Assembly: GCF_003626655.1 (NCBI RefSeq)
Contig: NZ_RBAN01000001.1
Location: 186,001-250,000 of the forward strand
DNA: 64,000 bases
Source of the DNA: Micromonospora costi
GTDB taxonomy: Bacteria; Actinomycetota; Actinomycetes; Mycobacteriales; Micromonosporaceae
Direction of reading: 5' to 3'
Every line of letters begins with the position of its first letter. Within the stretch, counting starts at the first letter, position 1. Shown here piece by piece: positions 25,117 through 33,629 of the stretch. A model generated the notes under the pieces. The model was given only the letters and a program-made list of their open reading frames with translations, was not told the origin of the DNA and ran no database searches. Both the position numbers and the translations under genes were made by a program.

Positions 25117-26007
25117 GTGAAGAAACTATCAAGCGTCGCGTCCGTGCTCGTACTCTCAGTTGGAATCGCTATTGCCCCGGCAGCGTCCGCCCACGCGGCT
25201 ACGGACAGGAGCGGGGCGGAACGGCTGAGCATCCCGAACAGCAGTGCGTGCAAGGCGGGCCGCACGGTCATGCAAGGCATGGTGGCAGGTCCAGGCGGCC
25301 AGCTTTACATCGTTTTCACCAAGGCAGCCGGCGCGGAGCCTGTCCTGTCCAGATGGTTGCGTGACGGCTCGACCTGGGACGGCGCCAGCTGGGTCTGCGC
25401 CGGGGCGCCCACCTCCATTCCCACACTCGGCCACGGTAACGACCTCGCCTACAATCCGAACTATCTGGGCCAGGGCCCGGCACTGATCGCCACCCAGGGG
25501 AGCCAGTCCGCGTTTCCGAGCGACAAGGTGACAATCGTGCGCCTGAACGTCGACGGATCTTTTGGCGCAACCGGGGAAGTGCGGCTACCGATAGGCAATA
25601 TCAGCGGCCTCTGCTACAGCGCGACGGCTGCCGGCGGAGCCGGCAAATATGCTGCCCGACGGCTGGGTAGCCTGTGGACCCATCCTGGCGCCGGTGCGCT
25701 CACGAGCGGATGGACGCTGGTGAAGAGCAACCTGACGAGTCACGATAATCGTTCCGACCAAGGCATCGACTGCTCTGAGAACTATATCTGGAACACCAAG
25801 TCAATCAACACCTCAACGCCCGCTACCGGGTGGAACTGGGTATACCAGTACAACTGGTCTGGAGGCGATGTGGAGAGCGACATCGGAATTCCGGGGAACA
25901 ACCTGACCGACGAAATCGAAGATGTTACCCACGTGGGGAGCGAATTCTTCGTCGGCATCAACCGAAACGACGGGCTAGCCGACTCCGTGAAGGTGCTCAT
26001 CGAATAA
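25117..26007 (+). CDS. Orphan secreted protein
   Basis: 296 residues. The signal peptide (about 1-27) ends SAHA-ATD. The mature part is rich in Gly, Ser, Thr, Asn and Trp, with four Cys, and contains evenly spaced segments such as GPGGQLYIVF, LSRWLRDGSTWDGASW, IVRLNVDGSFGATGEV and GNNLTDEIEDVTHVGSEFF. This could be a small beta-propeller or beta-sandwich, but I do not recognise a family. GGAGGAGA stands 9 nt before the GTG. Codon use is visibly less GC-extreme than in flanking genes (GAA, AAT and ATA codons occur), suggesting transfer. Confidence 0.75.
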   Translation: MKKLSSVASVLVLSVGIAIAPAASAHAATDRSGAERLSIPNSSACKAGRTVMQGMVAGPGGQLYIVFTKAAGAEPVLSRWLRDGSTWDGASWVCAGAPTSIPTLGHGNDLAYNPNYLGQGPALIATQGSQSAFPSDKVTIVRLNVDGSFGATGEVRLPIGNISGLCYSATAAGGAGKYAARRLGSLWTHPGAGALTSGWTLVKSNLTSHDNRSDQGIDCSENYIWNTKSINTSTPATGWNWVYQYNWSGGDVESDIGIPGNNLTDEIEDVTHVGSEFFVGINRNDGLADSVKVLIE

Positions 26008-26419
26008 ATTCGAGCAGTCGTAGTCTGTTGACGTATCTCCGGGAGACTTGGCTAGCTTTGTCGGTTTAACCGAGAAGGAGCCTCGCAGGACGCGCAAAAC
26101 TGACAATGGGCGCCTCCTGGCTGGCCTGCGACGGGCGCATTGCGTGAGTTTTCCGGCGGGTGTATTGCGGGCGTCCGGACCCCTCCCTCGGCGACCCGTG
26201 TCGCCTCAGCTCAGGTGTCTGGGAAACCGGGGGAAGCTCACCGGGTCCACGGTGGTGCTGGCCCCGCCTCCGGACCCCGGCGACATTGTCGGCGATCTCT
26301 CCGGTCCACGCACCGCCACCAGCGTCGTCCGCCCTCGCGCTGGCGCGCCGTGCCGAAGCTGCTCCCCGATCAGCCGGGAGACCCTCGACGGATCAGAACC
26401 TCTCCCAATGACCCACGCC
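26008..26419. other. Intergenic stretch without a supported gene
   Basis: About 410 bp between the orphan secreted protein and the TetR gene. It holds a short palindrome (TCGGTTTAACCGA, 26061-26073) and otherwise no start with a ribosome-binding site or recognisable protein. It may be decayed DNA within the accessory region. Confidence 0.5.
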
Positions 26420-27004
26420 TCAACGGGCCGGCAGCGCCGGTCGTATGAGGGTGAAGGCGCGGTCCAGTAACGCTGCCCGGTCGGCGGTGCCGTCGGAGCG
26501 CAGCCATTCATGCGAGACGGTGTCCAGGGCAGCGGTGGCGGCGTTGGTCAGCAGGTCCGCGGTGAACGCGTCGAGCCCCGCGTCGGGTCGATCGCGTAGC
26601 GCGTCGCTGACCTGCTGCCGCCAGTGCGCGCGTTTTTCGTGCAGGCGTGCGCGCAGTGACGGTGTCGACTCGATCAGGCGAACGCTGGCCAGAGCCTGCT
26701 CGGACGCGTGGATCTGCTGCTGCCACCGGCGCAGCACCTGGTGCAGCGAGTGCCACGGGTCCTCGTCGCCGGGACGGGCGTGGATGTCGTCGACGACCTG
26801 CTCGCCGGTGACGTCGACGGCGGCGAAGACCGCGTCCTCCTTGGCCGGGAAGTAGCGAAAGAAGCTTCGCTTGGTCAGCCCGGCGGTTTGGGCGATCTCG
26901 TCGACGGTGGTCTGGTCGAAGCCTCGCTCGGCGAACAGCCGCAGCGCTATGTCGGCGAGCTCGGCTCGCACCGCCCGCCGCGTACGCTCCCGCAACCCCG
27001 CCAC
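26420..27004 (-). CDS. TetR-family transcriptional regulator
   Basis: 194 residues. The N-terminal HTH (about 12-58) reads DIALRLFAERGFDQTTVDEI, then AQTAGLTKRSFFRYFPAKED, the TetR signature. The C-terminal ligand domain is of the common actinobacterial 'TetR_C' type with LRRWQQQIHASEQALASVRL. It starts with GTG at 27004 and diverges from an SDR gene over a 30-bp palindrome (27025-27054), so it most likely represses both itself and the SDR. Ligand unknown. Confidence 0.9.
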   Translation of the reverse strand: MAGLRERTRRAVRAELADIALRLFAERGFDQTTVDEIAQTAGLTKRSFFRYFPAKEDAVFAAVDVTGEQVVDDIHARPGDEDPWHSLHQVLRRWQQQIHASEQALASVRLIESTPSLRARLHEKRAHWRQQVSDALRDRPDAGLDAFTADLLTNAATAALDTVSHEWLRSDGTADRAALLDRAFTLIRPALPAR

Positions 27005-27024
27005 GCACCCAAGGCTACTTCACA

Positions 27025-27054
27025 ACACCAGATGACAAACATGTCACCTGGTGT
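27025..27054. promoter_or_regulatory. TetR operator in the tetR-SDR divergent promoter
   Basis: ACACCAG-a-TGAC and GTCA-c-CTGGTGT form a 30-bp near-perfect palindrome around a 6-nt centre. It ends 2 bp before the SDR -10 box and lies 20 bp from the tetR start. Confidence 0.75.
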
Positions 27055-27056
27055 CG

Positions 27057-27062
27057 TACAGT
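27057..27062 (+). promoter_or_regulatory. Leaderless promoter -10 box (TACAGT) for the SDR
   Basis: TACAGT ends 7 nt before the ATG at 27070, immediately next to the operator; no ribosome-binding site. Confidence 0.6.
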
Positions 27063-27069
27063 GGCGGCC

Positions 27070-27948
27070 ATGACGGAACCATTGCGTGGCAAGACGGTCC
27101 TGGTGACCGGCGGCACCGGCGGAATCGGCAAGCAGACCGCCCGAGGGCTGGCCCGCCTCGGCGCCCGCGTCCTGGTGGTCGGACGCGACCCCGGTCGGGC
27201 GCGGAAGGCCGTCGAGGAACTGCGCCGCGACACCGGCAACGACCAGGTGGACTCGCTGACCGCGGACGTAACCCATCGACGGGACCTGCACCACTTGGCC
27301 GACCAGGTAAAGGACCGTCACGGGACCCTCGACGTGCTGATCAACAACGCGGGCGTGACCATGGCGCGGCGGGAACTGACCGAGGACGGCGTCGAGACCG
27401 CCTTCGCCGCGAACGTGCTCGCGCCGTACATCCTGATCCACCGGTTGCTGCCGGCACTGACCCGCGCGACGCCGGCCCGAGTTGTCAACATCACCGGCGG
27501 CGTCCCACGCGGCCGGATCGACCTGGACAACCTGCAAGGCGAACGGTCGTATGTCGGGCTGTCGTTCTACAACCAGACGAAGCTGGCGCTGATGGCGATG
27601 AGCTACACATTCGCCGAGCGCCTACGCGGCAGCGGAGTAAACCTCAACGTGGCGTATCCCGGACACGCGTACACGTCGATGAACCAGAGCCTCACGATCG
27701 ACGCGTACCCACCCGCAGCGCGCCCGATCGTGCCGCTGCTACGGCTGCTGATGCCGGTCCTCTACGGACAACGCGCCCTGGTCAAGGCCTCCCGGTCCAG
27801 CATCTACCTGGCATCGAGCCCTCACGCCGCCGACCTGCACGGCACCTACATCAACAGCAAATGCCAGCGCACCCCATGGCCCACCGCCGTGCTCGACCAA
27901 CGCAACCGCGACGCCATCTGGACACTCTGCGAAAAGCTAGCCAGCTGA
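27070..27948 (+). CDS. Short-chain dehydrogenase/reductase (retinol-dehydrogenase-like)
   Basis: 292 residues. The NAD(P)-binding motif is TGGTGGIGKQTARGLA (about 13-28), and the structural NNAG is in VLINNAGVTM. The active-site YxxxK is FYNQTKLAL. The usual catalytic Ser ahead of it (VxxSS) reads VVNITGGVPRG here, so the Ser is replaced by Thr/Gly. This may mean an altered or weak enzyme, or an early misalignment on my part. Controlled with the divergent TetR gene. Leaderless start. Confidence 0.88.
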   Translation: MTEPLRGKTVLVTGGTGGIGKQTARGLARLGARVLVVGRDPGRARKAVEELRRDTGNDQVDSLTADVTHRRDLHHLADQVKDRHGTLDVLINNAGVTMARRELTEDGVETAFAANVLAPYILIHRLLPALTRATPARVVNITGGVPRGRIDLDNLQGERSYVGLSFYNQTKLALMAMSYTFAERLRGSGVNLNVAYPGHAYTSMNQSLTIDAYPPAARPIVPLLRLLMPVLYGQRALVKASRSSIYLASSPHAADLHGTYINSKCQRTPWPTAVLDQRNRDAIWTLCEKLAS

Positions 27949-28210
27949 CACGCGTGACGGCCGCTCCCGGGGGGGGGCGAGCACCGCCCGCCACGTCGGC
28001 AGAACGACAGGCAGAACTCGGGCGACAAGGTGCGGATCCGATGCGACATTGATCACATACGCATCTGGAGATCGTCCGCTGAGCTGCGTGATCTCCATCC
28101 GTCCTGGTGACCGGTCCGGCTGTGGAAACGCGCGCGGTATCGCAGTGAAACGCGCTGATGAACACAATCAGACGGTTCAAGATCAGCGCGTTGGACTGGA
28201 GACGATCCCT

Positions 28211-31200
28211 ATGCGACAACGCCGACTACTGGCGTACGGCACACTTGGCGTCACGCTCGCGACGCTGCTCATCGCACCGAGCCACGCCGCCGCCCAGCCC
28301 CTGGCTGCGGCCCCGGCGAGCGCGCCGGTGCCCGGCGCCGCCGGGCTGGAGCCCACGCGGAAGGTGACCCTGTTCACTGGCGACCAGGTCACCGTCAACG
28401 GCACACAGCTGTCCGTCACTCCGCGAGCAGGCGTCCACTTCGCGCGCTTCCGGCGGGACAAGGCTGACTACATCGTCCCGTCCGACGCCATCCCGCTGTT
28501 GAAGGCGGACCGGTTGGACGAGCGGCTGTTCAACGTCACCGCGCTGCTGGAATTCGACTTCGACACGCTGGACCACCTGCCGCTGGTGGTCTCCGACGCG
28601 ATTGCCGTACGCGGACTGGCCGCCGGACCGGAGTTGGAGGCCGTGGACGGCTTTGCCACGAAGGTGCCGATCGCCGATCTGGCGAAGACCTGGCAGACCA
28701 CTCGGACGTCGCTGACCAAGGGCAAGATCTGGCTCGACGGGGTCCGGAAGTCTGCGCTGGACGTGAGCGTGCCGATGACCGGTGCGCCCGGAGCGTGGGC
28801 GGCCGGCTACGACGGCACCGGGGTGACGGTCGCGGTGCTCGACACCGGCATCGACGACACCCACCCGGACCTCGCCGGCAAGGTGATCGCGCGGAACAAC
28901 TTCGTCGCCGAGCATGAGACCGGCCTGGACCTGAACGGGCACGGCACGCACGTGTCGTCGACCATCGCGGGTAGCGGCGCGGCGTCGGGCGGCAAGTACA
29001 AAGGGATGGCGCCGGGCGCGTCGCTGATCGACGGCAAGGTGTGCTGGAACGTGCAGGGCGCGGGCATGTGCTCGGACTCGGCGATCTTGGAGGGAATGCA
29101 GTGGGCGGCCGAGTCGGGCGCCAAGGTGGTCAACATGAGCTTGAGCGGGCCGGACGAGCTGGGCGTCGACCCGCTTGAGCAGGCGATCAACGAGCTGTCG
29201 GCTGAGTACGGCACGTTGTTTGTCTGTGCCGCGGGCAACTGGGGCGGCTCCACCTTCCAGGTCGGCTCGCCGTCCACCGCGGACGCGGCGCTCTCGGTGG
29301 CGAACTTCGACAAGACCGGCGAGCTGGGCTGGGGCTCGCTGCACGGCCCGCGGATCGGTGACTACGGCGTCAAGCCGGAGATCGGGGCGCCGGGCACCGA
29401 CATCACTGCGGCCCGGTCGCCCGGCGCCCTGGACCACCTGCCTGCGGGGCAGTACGTGACGATGAGTGGCACCTCCATGGCCACACCGCATGTGGCGGGC
29501 GCTGCCGCCATGCTGGCCCAGTCGCACCCGGACTGGAGGGGTACGCAGGTCAAGGAGGCGCTGATGGCCAGCGCCATACCGAACCCGCAGTACGACGTGT
29601 TCGCCCAGGGCGCCGGCTTCCTGAACGTGGGCCGGGCGCTGAGCCAGCCGCTCACTGTCAGCCCCGCCGCGCTGAGCATCGGAGCGCTCGAGTGGCCGCA
29701 TACTGAGGCCCCCAGCGCGCGGACGATGACCTACCACAATCGCGGCGACCAGCCGGTGACCCTTGATCTGGCACTGGCCGGCAACGCACCGGACGGGCTG
29801 CTGACGCTGAGCGCGCAGACGCTGACCGTTCCGGCCCGAGGCGACGCGAGCGTCGAGGTCATCGCCGACGAAAGAGTGGCCAGCGCCTACGGCTTCTACA
29901 GCGGACGGCTGGTGGCCACCGGTGGTGGTGCCACGCTGCAGACCCCGTGGAGCGTCTATCTCGAGCAGCCAGCGGCGACTCTGAAGATCTCCGTCATCGG
30001 CAGGGACGGCGGTGCGCCCGGCACGGTGATGGTCAACCTTTCCAACCCCGACCCGGCGATCTACGAATTCCACACGTTCTACACGGCGAGCAACACGCTG
30101 CGGGTGCCGCTGAACACCACGTGGCACGTCGCGGCGTACGTGCTGAACGATGACGGCACGACCGCGCTGCTGACCAACAACAAGGTCGTGGTGACCGCGG
30201 ACCGGGAGTTGGTGTTCGACGCCCGCAACGCGCGGCCGCTGGACATCACCGTCCCGGACCGCACGGCGAGCGCATACGACGCTTCAGCAGTGGTCAACCG
30301 CGCGGCCGACGGGTACCCGACGTACGAGGGGCTCTCCGGCGATCCCGCCACCATCCTCACCGCCGACGAAGGCCCGACCGGCCTGCCTGGCGTGATCACC
30401 CAGGTCCAGGCGGTATTCCAGGCGCCAGCGAAGAAGAGCAACGCGCCGGACGTCTACCAGATCGGTTGGCGTACCGAGGGCTCCTTCATCAACGGCCTGA
30501 CCAAGCACGTGCCGCGGCGGGAACTGGCCACGGTGGACGTCGACTACGCGCAAAACGCGACCGGCGTGGCCGCGTGGCGCACCAACAACATGCCCGAGCC
30601 GTCCATCCCCGGCGACTACCCGGCCAGCAGCCAGCTGCCGCCGGTGTCGACGCCGGCCCACCGCACCGAGTACTACAGCGGCGACGTACCGTGGCGGTCA
30701 GGAATCGTCGAGAAGACCATCGCGGACGACCTGTGGATCCTCGACCTGGCGCAGAAGCAGGACCCGGACTACCAGCCAGGCCGCCGCTACCACGAGCGCT
30801 GGAACGGCGCGGCGCTGAACACCACCCTCGCCCCGGTCAGCACCGGCAACCAGGCCGTGGTGCGGCAGGGCAACGGCATCTGGGCAAACTTCAGCGGCTA
30901 CGTCGACAGCGACGGCCACATCGGTTGGCTGCACACGATGACCGGCAACCGCCTTGGTCTGTACCAGGGGGATGCCCTGCTGGGCGAATTCACCGGCGTT
31001 TTCGGCACCTTCGGCAACTGGGAGGTGGCCGCCGAGGCAACCACCTACCAGATGCGGTACTCGTTCGACCTGCCTGACCCGTACCGGCTGTCCCGGCGGT
31101 TGGAGTCGGTATGGACCTTCACGACGTCGGCCGACCAGGAGGGTGAGCTACCGCTCACCTCGATCGGGTTCCAGCCCGAACTGGCGCTGGACAACAGCAG

Positions 31201-31465
31201 CCAGGCCGGGACCAAGCTGACCATCCCGCTGACGTTCGCTCAGCAGGCGACGGCGGGCCGGGTGACGTCAGCGGAGGTGTCGGTGTCGTACGACGACGGC
31301 ACCACCTGGGTGTCGGTCCCGACCACGGAGAAGAACGGGAAGTACACCGCGGAGGTGCGGCAGCCGAAGGACAAGACCGGGTTCGTTTCACTACGGGCGA
31401 CCGCTGCGGACAGCAAGGGCAACACGGTCACCACCACCGTCCATCGGGCGTACGAGCTCAAGTAA
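28211..31465 (+). CDS. Large secreted subtilisin-like serine protease (S8)
   Basis: 1084 residues. A signal peptide (about 1-27) ends SHAAAQ, a propeptide runs to about 180, and the S8 catalytic domain (about 190-470) has Asp211 in VAVLDTGIDDTH, His244 in LNGHGTHVSS and Ser422 in MSGTSMATPHVAG. About 600 further residues are beta-rich, with an immunoglobulin-like start (ARTMTYHNRGDQPVTLDLAL) and an unassigned C-terminus. The oxyanion Asn is in FVCAAGNWGG. It should be an extracellular degradative protease. GGAGA stands 8 nt before the ATG, and a strong terminator follows. Its size matches streptomycete S8 proteases of 1,050-1,250 residues. Confidence 0.95.
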   Translation: MRQRRLLAYGTLGVTLATLLIAPSHAAAQPLAAAPASAPVPGAAGLEPTRKVTLFTGDQVTVNGTQLSVTPRAGVHFARFRRDKADYIVPSDAIPLLKADRLDERLFNVTALLEFDFDTLDHLPLVVSDAIAVRGLAAGPELEAVDGFATKVPIADLAKTWQTTRTSLTKGKIWLDGVRKSALDVSVPMTGAPGAWAAGYDGTGVTVAVLDTGIDDTHPDLAGKVIARNNFVAEHETGLDLNGHGTHVSSTIAGSGAASGGKYKGMAPGASLIDGKVCWNVQGAGMCSDSAILEGMQWAAESGAKVVNMSLSGPDELGVDPLEQAINELSAEYGTLFVCAAGNWGGSTFQVGSPSTADAALSVANFDKTGELGWGSLHGPRIGDYGVKPEIGAPGTDITAARSPGALDHLPAGQYVTMSGTSMATPHVAGAAAMLAQSHPDWRGTQVKEALMASAIPNPQYDVFAQGAGFLNVGRALSQPLTVSPAALSIGALEWPHTEAPSARTMTYHNRGDQPVTLDLALAGNAPDGLLTLSAQTLTVPARGDASVEVIADERVASAYGFYSGRLVATGGGATLQTPWSVYLEQPAATLKISVIGRDGGAPGTVMVNLSNPDPAIYEFHTFYTASNTLRVPLNTTWHVAAYVLNDDGTTALLTNNKVVVTADRELVFDARNARPLDITVPDRTASAYDASAVVNRAADGYPTYEGLSGDPATILTADEGPTGLPGVITQVQAVFQAPAKKSNAPDVYQIGWRTEGSFINGLTKHVPRRELATVDVDYAQNATGVAAWRTNNMPEPSIPGDYPASSQLPPVSTPAHRTEYYSGDVPWRSGIVEKTIADDLWILDLAQKQDPDYQPGRRYHERWNGAALNTTLAPVSTGNQAVVRQGNGIWANFSGYVDSDGHIGWLHTMTGNRLGLYQGDALLGEFTGVFGTFGNWEVAAEATTYQMRYSFDLPDPYRLSRRLESVWTFTTSADQEGELPLTSIGFQPELALDNSSQAGTKLTIPLTFAQQATAGRVTSAEVSVSYDDGTTWVSVPTTEKNGKYTAEVRQPKDKTGFVSLRATAADSKGNTVTTTVHRAYELK

Positions 31466-31481
31466 CGGTGTCAACGCCTGC

Positions 31482-31511
31482 GGGGGTCGGGCAGGGATCT
31501 GCCCGACCCCC
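31482..31511 (+). terminator. Strong rho-independent-like terminator after the protease gene
   Basis: GGGGGTCGGGCAG pairs perfectly with CTGCCCGACCCCC around the tetraloop GGAT, 16 bp after the stop codon. Confidence 0.88.
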
Positions 31512-31619
31512 ACGCCAGGGCTCCAGGCGCCAGACGGTCAGCCGCTTCCTCGGTCCGATCGGCCGGTGGCTGAGAGATTCCCGTGGCTGCAGGCGAGGGC
31601 CGAGGAGAGCGGCGCACGG

Positions 31620-32012
31620 TCAGGCGGTCAGCTGCCGGAGCAGCTCGGCCGAGTCGTGCAGGTTCGTCATCTGGACGAATCGGCCGTCACGGACCTTGTA
31701 GATGGCGTACTCGACAATCTTGAAAGAGGCGCCGGAGGCTGGGACACCGAGCCACTCCTTCACCGGGGTGCCGGTGTTGATGGCGCGGACGGCGATGCCG
31801 TCCCGGTCGATCAGCAGTTCGTCGACCTCCCAGTTAATGTCCGGAACGGCGTCGGCGATCCCCTTCAGGACCGTGACGACGTCGTCGCGGGTGCCGGGCT
31901 GGCCGCCGAGCAGCACCTGGTCGTTGATGAACTCGTCCATGCGGTCGAACTCGTGGGCGTTGAGCGCCTCGGCGTAGCGCATGTACCAGTCACGCAGATC
32001 ACTCTCGGTCAT
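31620..32012 (-). CDS. SnoaL-like protein (NTF2 fold)
   Basis: 130 residues, NTF2-like fold of the SnoaL/polyketide-cyclase group, used for small-molecule isomerisation, cyclisation or binding. Family segments include [20 protein letters not shown], the loop [13 protein letters not shown] and the later [21 protein letters not shown]. The real function is unknown. GAGGA stands 6 nt before the ATG. It diverges from a TetR gene with two perfect or near-perfect operators between them, so it is the probable target of that repressor. Confidence 0.85.
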   Translation of the reverse strand: MTESDLRDWYMRYAEALNAHEFDRMDEFINDQVLLGGQPGTRDDVVTVLKGIADAVPDINWEVDELLIDRDGIAVRAINTGTPVKEWLGVPASGASFKIVEYAIYKVRDGRFVQMTNLHDSAELLRQLTA

Positions 32013-32063
32013 GGTGTTCCTCTTCCCCCTAGGCCGCGAAGAGCGGCTATGAGCTGGCCAAAC

Positions 32064-32085
32064 TTCTGCACCGATCGGTGCAGAA
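32064..32085. promoter_or_regulatory. TetR operator 1 (22-bp perfect palindrome)
   Basis: TTCTGCACCGATCGGTGCAGAA is fully self-complementary with core ACCGATCGGT. It lies in the divergent snoaL-tetR promoter region, on the snoaL side. Confidence 0.85.
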
Positions 32086-32098
32086 TACGACCGTATCA

Positions 32099-32122
32099 CT
32101 TCGGCACCGATCGGTGTCGAAG
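32099..32122. promoter_or_regulatory. TetR operator 2 (24-bp palindrome, one mismatched pair)
   Basis: It has the same core ACCGATCGGT, flanked by CTTCG and CGAAG. It ends 4 bp before the tetR -10 box, so occupancy would block tetR transcription. The two cores are about 36 bp apart. Confidence 0.85.
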
Positions 32123-32125
32123 CTG

Positions 32126-32131
32126 TAGGAT
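32126..32131 (+). promoter_or_regulatory. Leaderless promoter -10 box (TAGGAT) for tetR
   Basis: TAGGAT ends 6 nt before the ATG at 32138; no ribosome-binding site. Confidence 0.65.
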
Positions 32132-32137
32132 GTGGCA

Positions 32138-32737
32138 ATGAGCACGTCACAGATCGGCCGCCCACGGGCGTTCGACGCCGAGGCGGCGCTCGAGAAGGCG
32201 ATGATGGTCTTCTGGGCGCAGGGTTACGAAGGTGCCAGCCTCACCGACCTGACCGAGGCCATGGGTATCTCCCGTAAGAGCCTGTACGCGGCCTACGGCA
32301 ACAAGGAGGATCTGTTCCGCAAGGCGTTGCAGCGCTACGCGGAAGGGCCCGGTGCCTACATCGCCGAGGCGCTGCAGGCACCCACCGCCCGCGAGGTCGC
32401 CATGGCCTTCCTCGCTGGCGCAGCCCGTGCCAACACACTGCCCGGACTCCCCGCCGGCTGCCTCGGTGTCCAGGGCGCACTGGCCGCCGGCGAAACCGGA
32501 CGAGTCGCCCGCGACACCCTGGCCGAGTGGCGTGCCCACGGCGAAGCGCTGCTCCGCGACCGGTTCCGGCGGGCCGTCCAGGTGGGCGACCTGCCCGCCA
32601 GCGCTGACCCGGAGAAGATCGCCCGCTACGTCATGACGATCGCGAACGGCGTGGCCGTACAGGCAGCCGGAGGCGCGACATGCGAGGACCTGCAACAGGT
32701 GGCCGACGCAGCTTTGCGGAACTGGCCACCGGCCTGA
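32138..32737 (+). CDS. TetR-family transcriptional regulator
   Basis: 199 residues. It begins [11 protein letters not shown], then [20 protein letters not shown] and [18 protein letters not shown], the HTH of the YezE/AcrR-like group that often begins with GRPRxFD. The ligand-binding part contains [16 protein letters not shown], with Cys that could sense a reactive compound. Two identical-core operators upstream indicate self-regulation and control of the divergent SnoaL-like gene. Leaderless start at 32138. Confidence 0.92.
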   Translation: MSTSQIGRPRAFDAEAALEKAMMVFWAQGYEGASLTDLTEAMGISRKSLYAAYGNKEDLFRKALQRYAEGPGAYIAEALQAPTAREVAMAFLAGAARANTLPGLPAGCLGVQGALAAGETGRVARDTLAEWRAHGEALLRDRFRRAVQVGDLPASADPEKIARYVMTIANGVAVQAAGGATCEDLQQVADAALRNWPPA

Positions 32738-32740
32738 CGA

Positions 32741-32914
32741 TGCGGTCCCACAGCGGCCGCCCGAAGGTCATCGACGATGACTCGCTCACCGTCGCCCTCG
32801 CACTCAAAGGCCAGCACCTCGCCACCCTCGGAATCTACGTCCGGCTCGGCGAGGAGATCTCCGCCCGCATCACCGCCGAGAACGACGAGCACCACCGGCG
32901 GCACCGATGCTGAT
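32741..32914 (+). pseudogene. Possible remnant of a serine recombinase C-terminus
   Basis: The 57-codon frame starting MRSHSGRPKVIDDDSLTVAL resembles the DNA-binding tail of resolvase-type recombinases (GRPKxIDDDKLxVALAL). It loses the resemblance after about 20 residues and has no catalytic domain upstream, since the TetR gene stops directly before it. It might mark an old integration event at the edge of the accessory stretch. The call is weak. The following 290 bp (to 33202) hold no supported gene. Confidence 0.3.
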
Positions 32915-33202
32915 CCTGCATCCCGCGTACCGCGATCGAGGGAAACGGCGAAGTCGCTCCTCGGCAGCTCTCCACCGTGCGGCAACCACCCAGGTACCGG
33001 CCTAGATCAACTGCGTGGTGTTGTCTTTGGTCTTCAGCACCGGCCTCGGACGCCGAGGTCGCGGCCGTCCGCGCCGAGCTGCACCGCGTCGACCCCAAGG
33101 CGTCGGGTTACCTGCAGACGGCCGGGTGCTGCTCGGCGCCGGCCTCGCCGCGTCGGGCACAGCAGCAGGCGCACGCGTACCCGTATTGGCGTGGCGGTGC
33201 GG

Positions 33203-33568
33203 TCAGCCCTCGGCGTTGGCCGACACCTGCACCTTGACCTGCTGGTCGGTGACGCTGTCGAGGGTGACCGCGAACCCGCCCACCTCGGCGGCCTGCTGGC
33301 CCGTGGTCAGGGTGAGCTGCTCGCCGGCGACCTCGATGGTCACCTGGTCGCCCTGCACGCCGACCAGCTTGGCCTCGACGCCGAGGATGCTCGCGTTGGC
33401 GTCGACACCGCGCTCGAAGGTGACCGTGCAGGCGTTGATGCCGCAGTCGGTGGAGGCGCCCTCGGAACTGCAACCGGCCAGCAGGGCGACGCCGAGCGCC
33501 AGGCCGGCCAGCACGCCGGCGGCGCGGCGGGTGGGGGTCAGCGGGGAGTTACCGGGTCGGTTCGTCAC
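33203..33568 (-). CDS. Putative lipoprotein
   Basis: 121 residues. A signal sequence with the lipobox LLAGC-SS at about residue 33 is preceded by a basic start, so lipid anchoring to the membrane is expected. The mature part is a small beta-rich domain with a Cys pair (DCGINACTVTFERG) and repeated VEAKLVGVQGDQVTIEVAG-like strands. Function unknown. The GTG at 33568 has TACCCT 7 nt upstream and no ribosome-binding site, which fixes the start as leaderless. It is divergent from the aminotransferase gene. Confidence 0.82.
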   Translation of the reverse strand: MTNRPGNSPLTPTRRAAGVLAGLALGVALLAGCSSEGASTDCGINACTVTFERGVDANASILGVEAKLVGVQGDQVTIEVAGEQLTLTTGQQAAEVGGFAVTLDSVTDQQVKVQVSANAEG

Positions 33569-33575
33569 CTGGACA

Positions 33576-33581
33576 AGGGTA
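33576..33581 (-). promoter_or_regulatory. Leaderless promoter -10 box (TACCCT) for the lipoprotein
   Basis: The minus-strand TACCCT ends 7 nt before the GTG at 33568. It lies only 36 bp from the divergent -10 box for the aminotransferase gene. Confidence 0.55.
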
Positions 33582-33617
33582 CGAGACGCCCGCCACGGGG
33601 CAGTCCGGCGACGGCGG

Positions 33618-33623
33618 TAGGGT
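33618..33623 (+). promoter_or_regulatory. Leaderless promoter -10 box (TAGGGT) for the aminotransferase
   Basis: TAGGGT ends 6 nt before the ATG at 33630; no ribosome-binding site. Confidence 0.6.
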
Positions 33624-33629
33624 CGCGGC

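Noticed and set aside
26048..26470. A 140-codon plus-strand frame between the orphan secreted protein and the TetR gene
   Set aside because: No ribosome-binding site or leaderless -10, the frame runs into the TetR gene, and no family resemblance.
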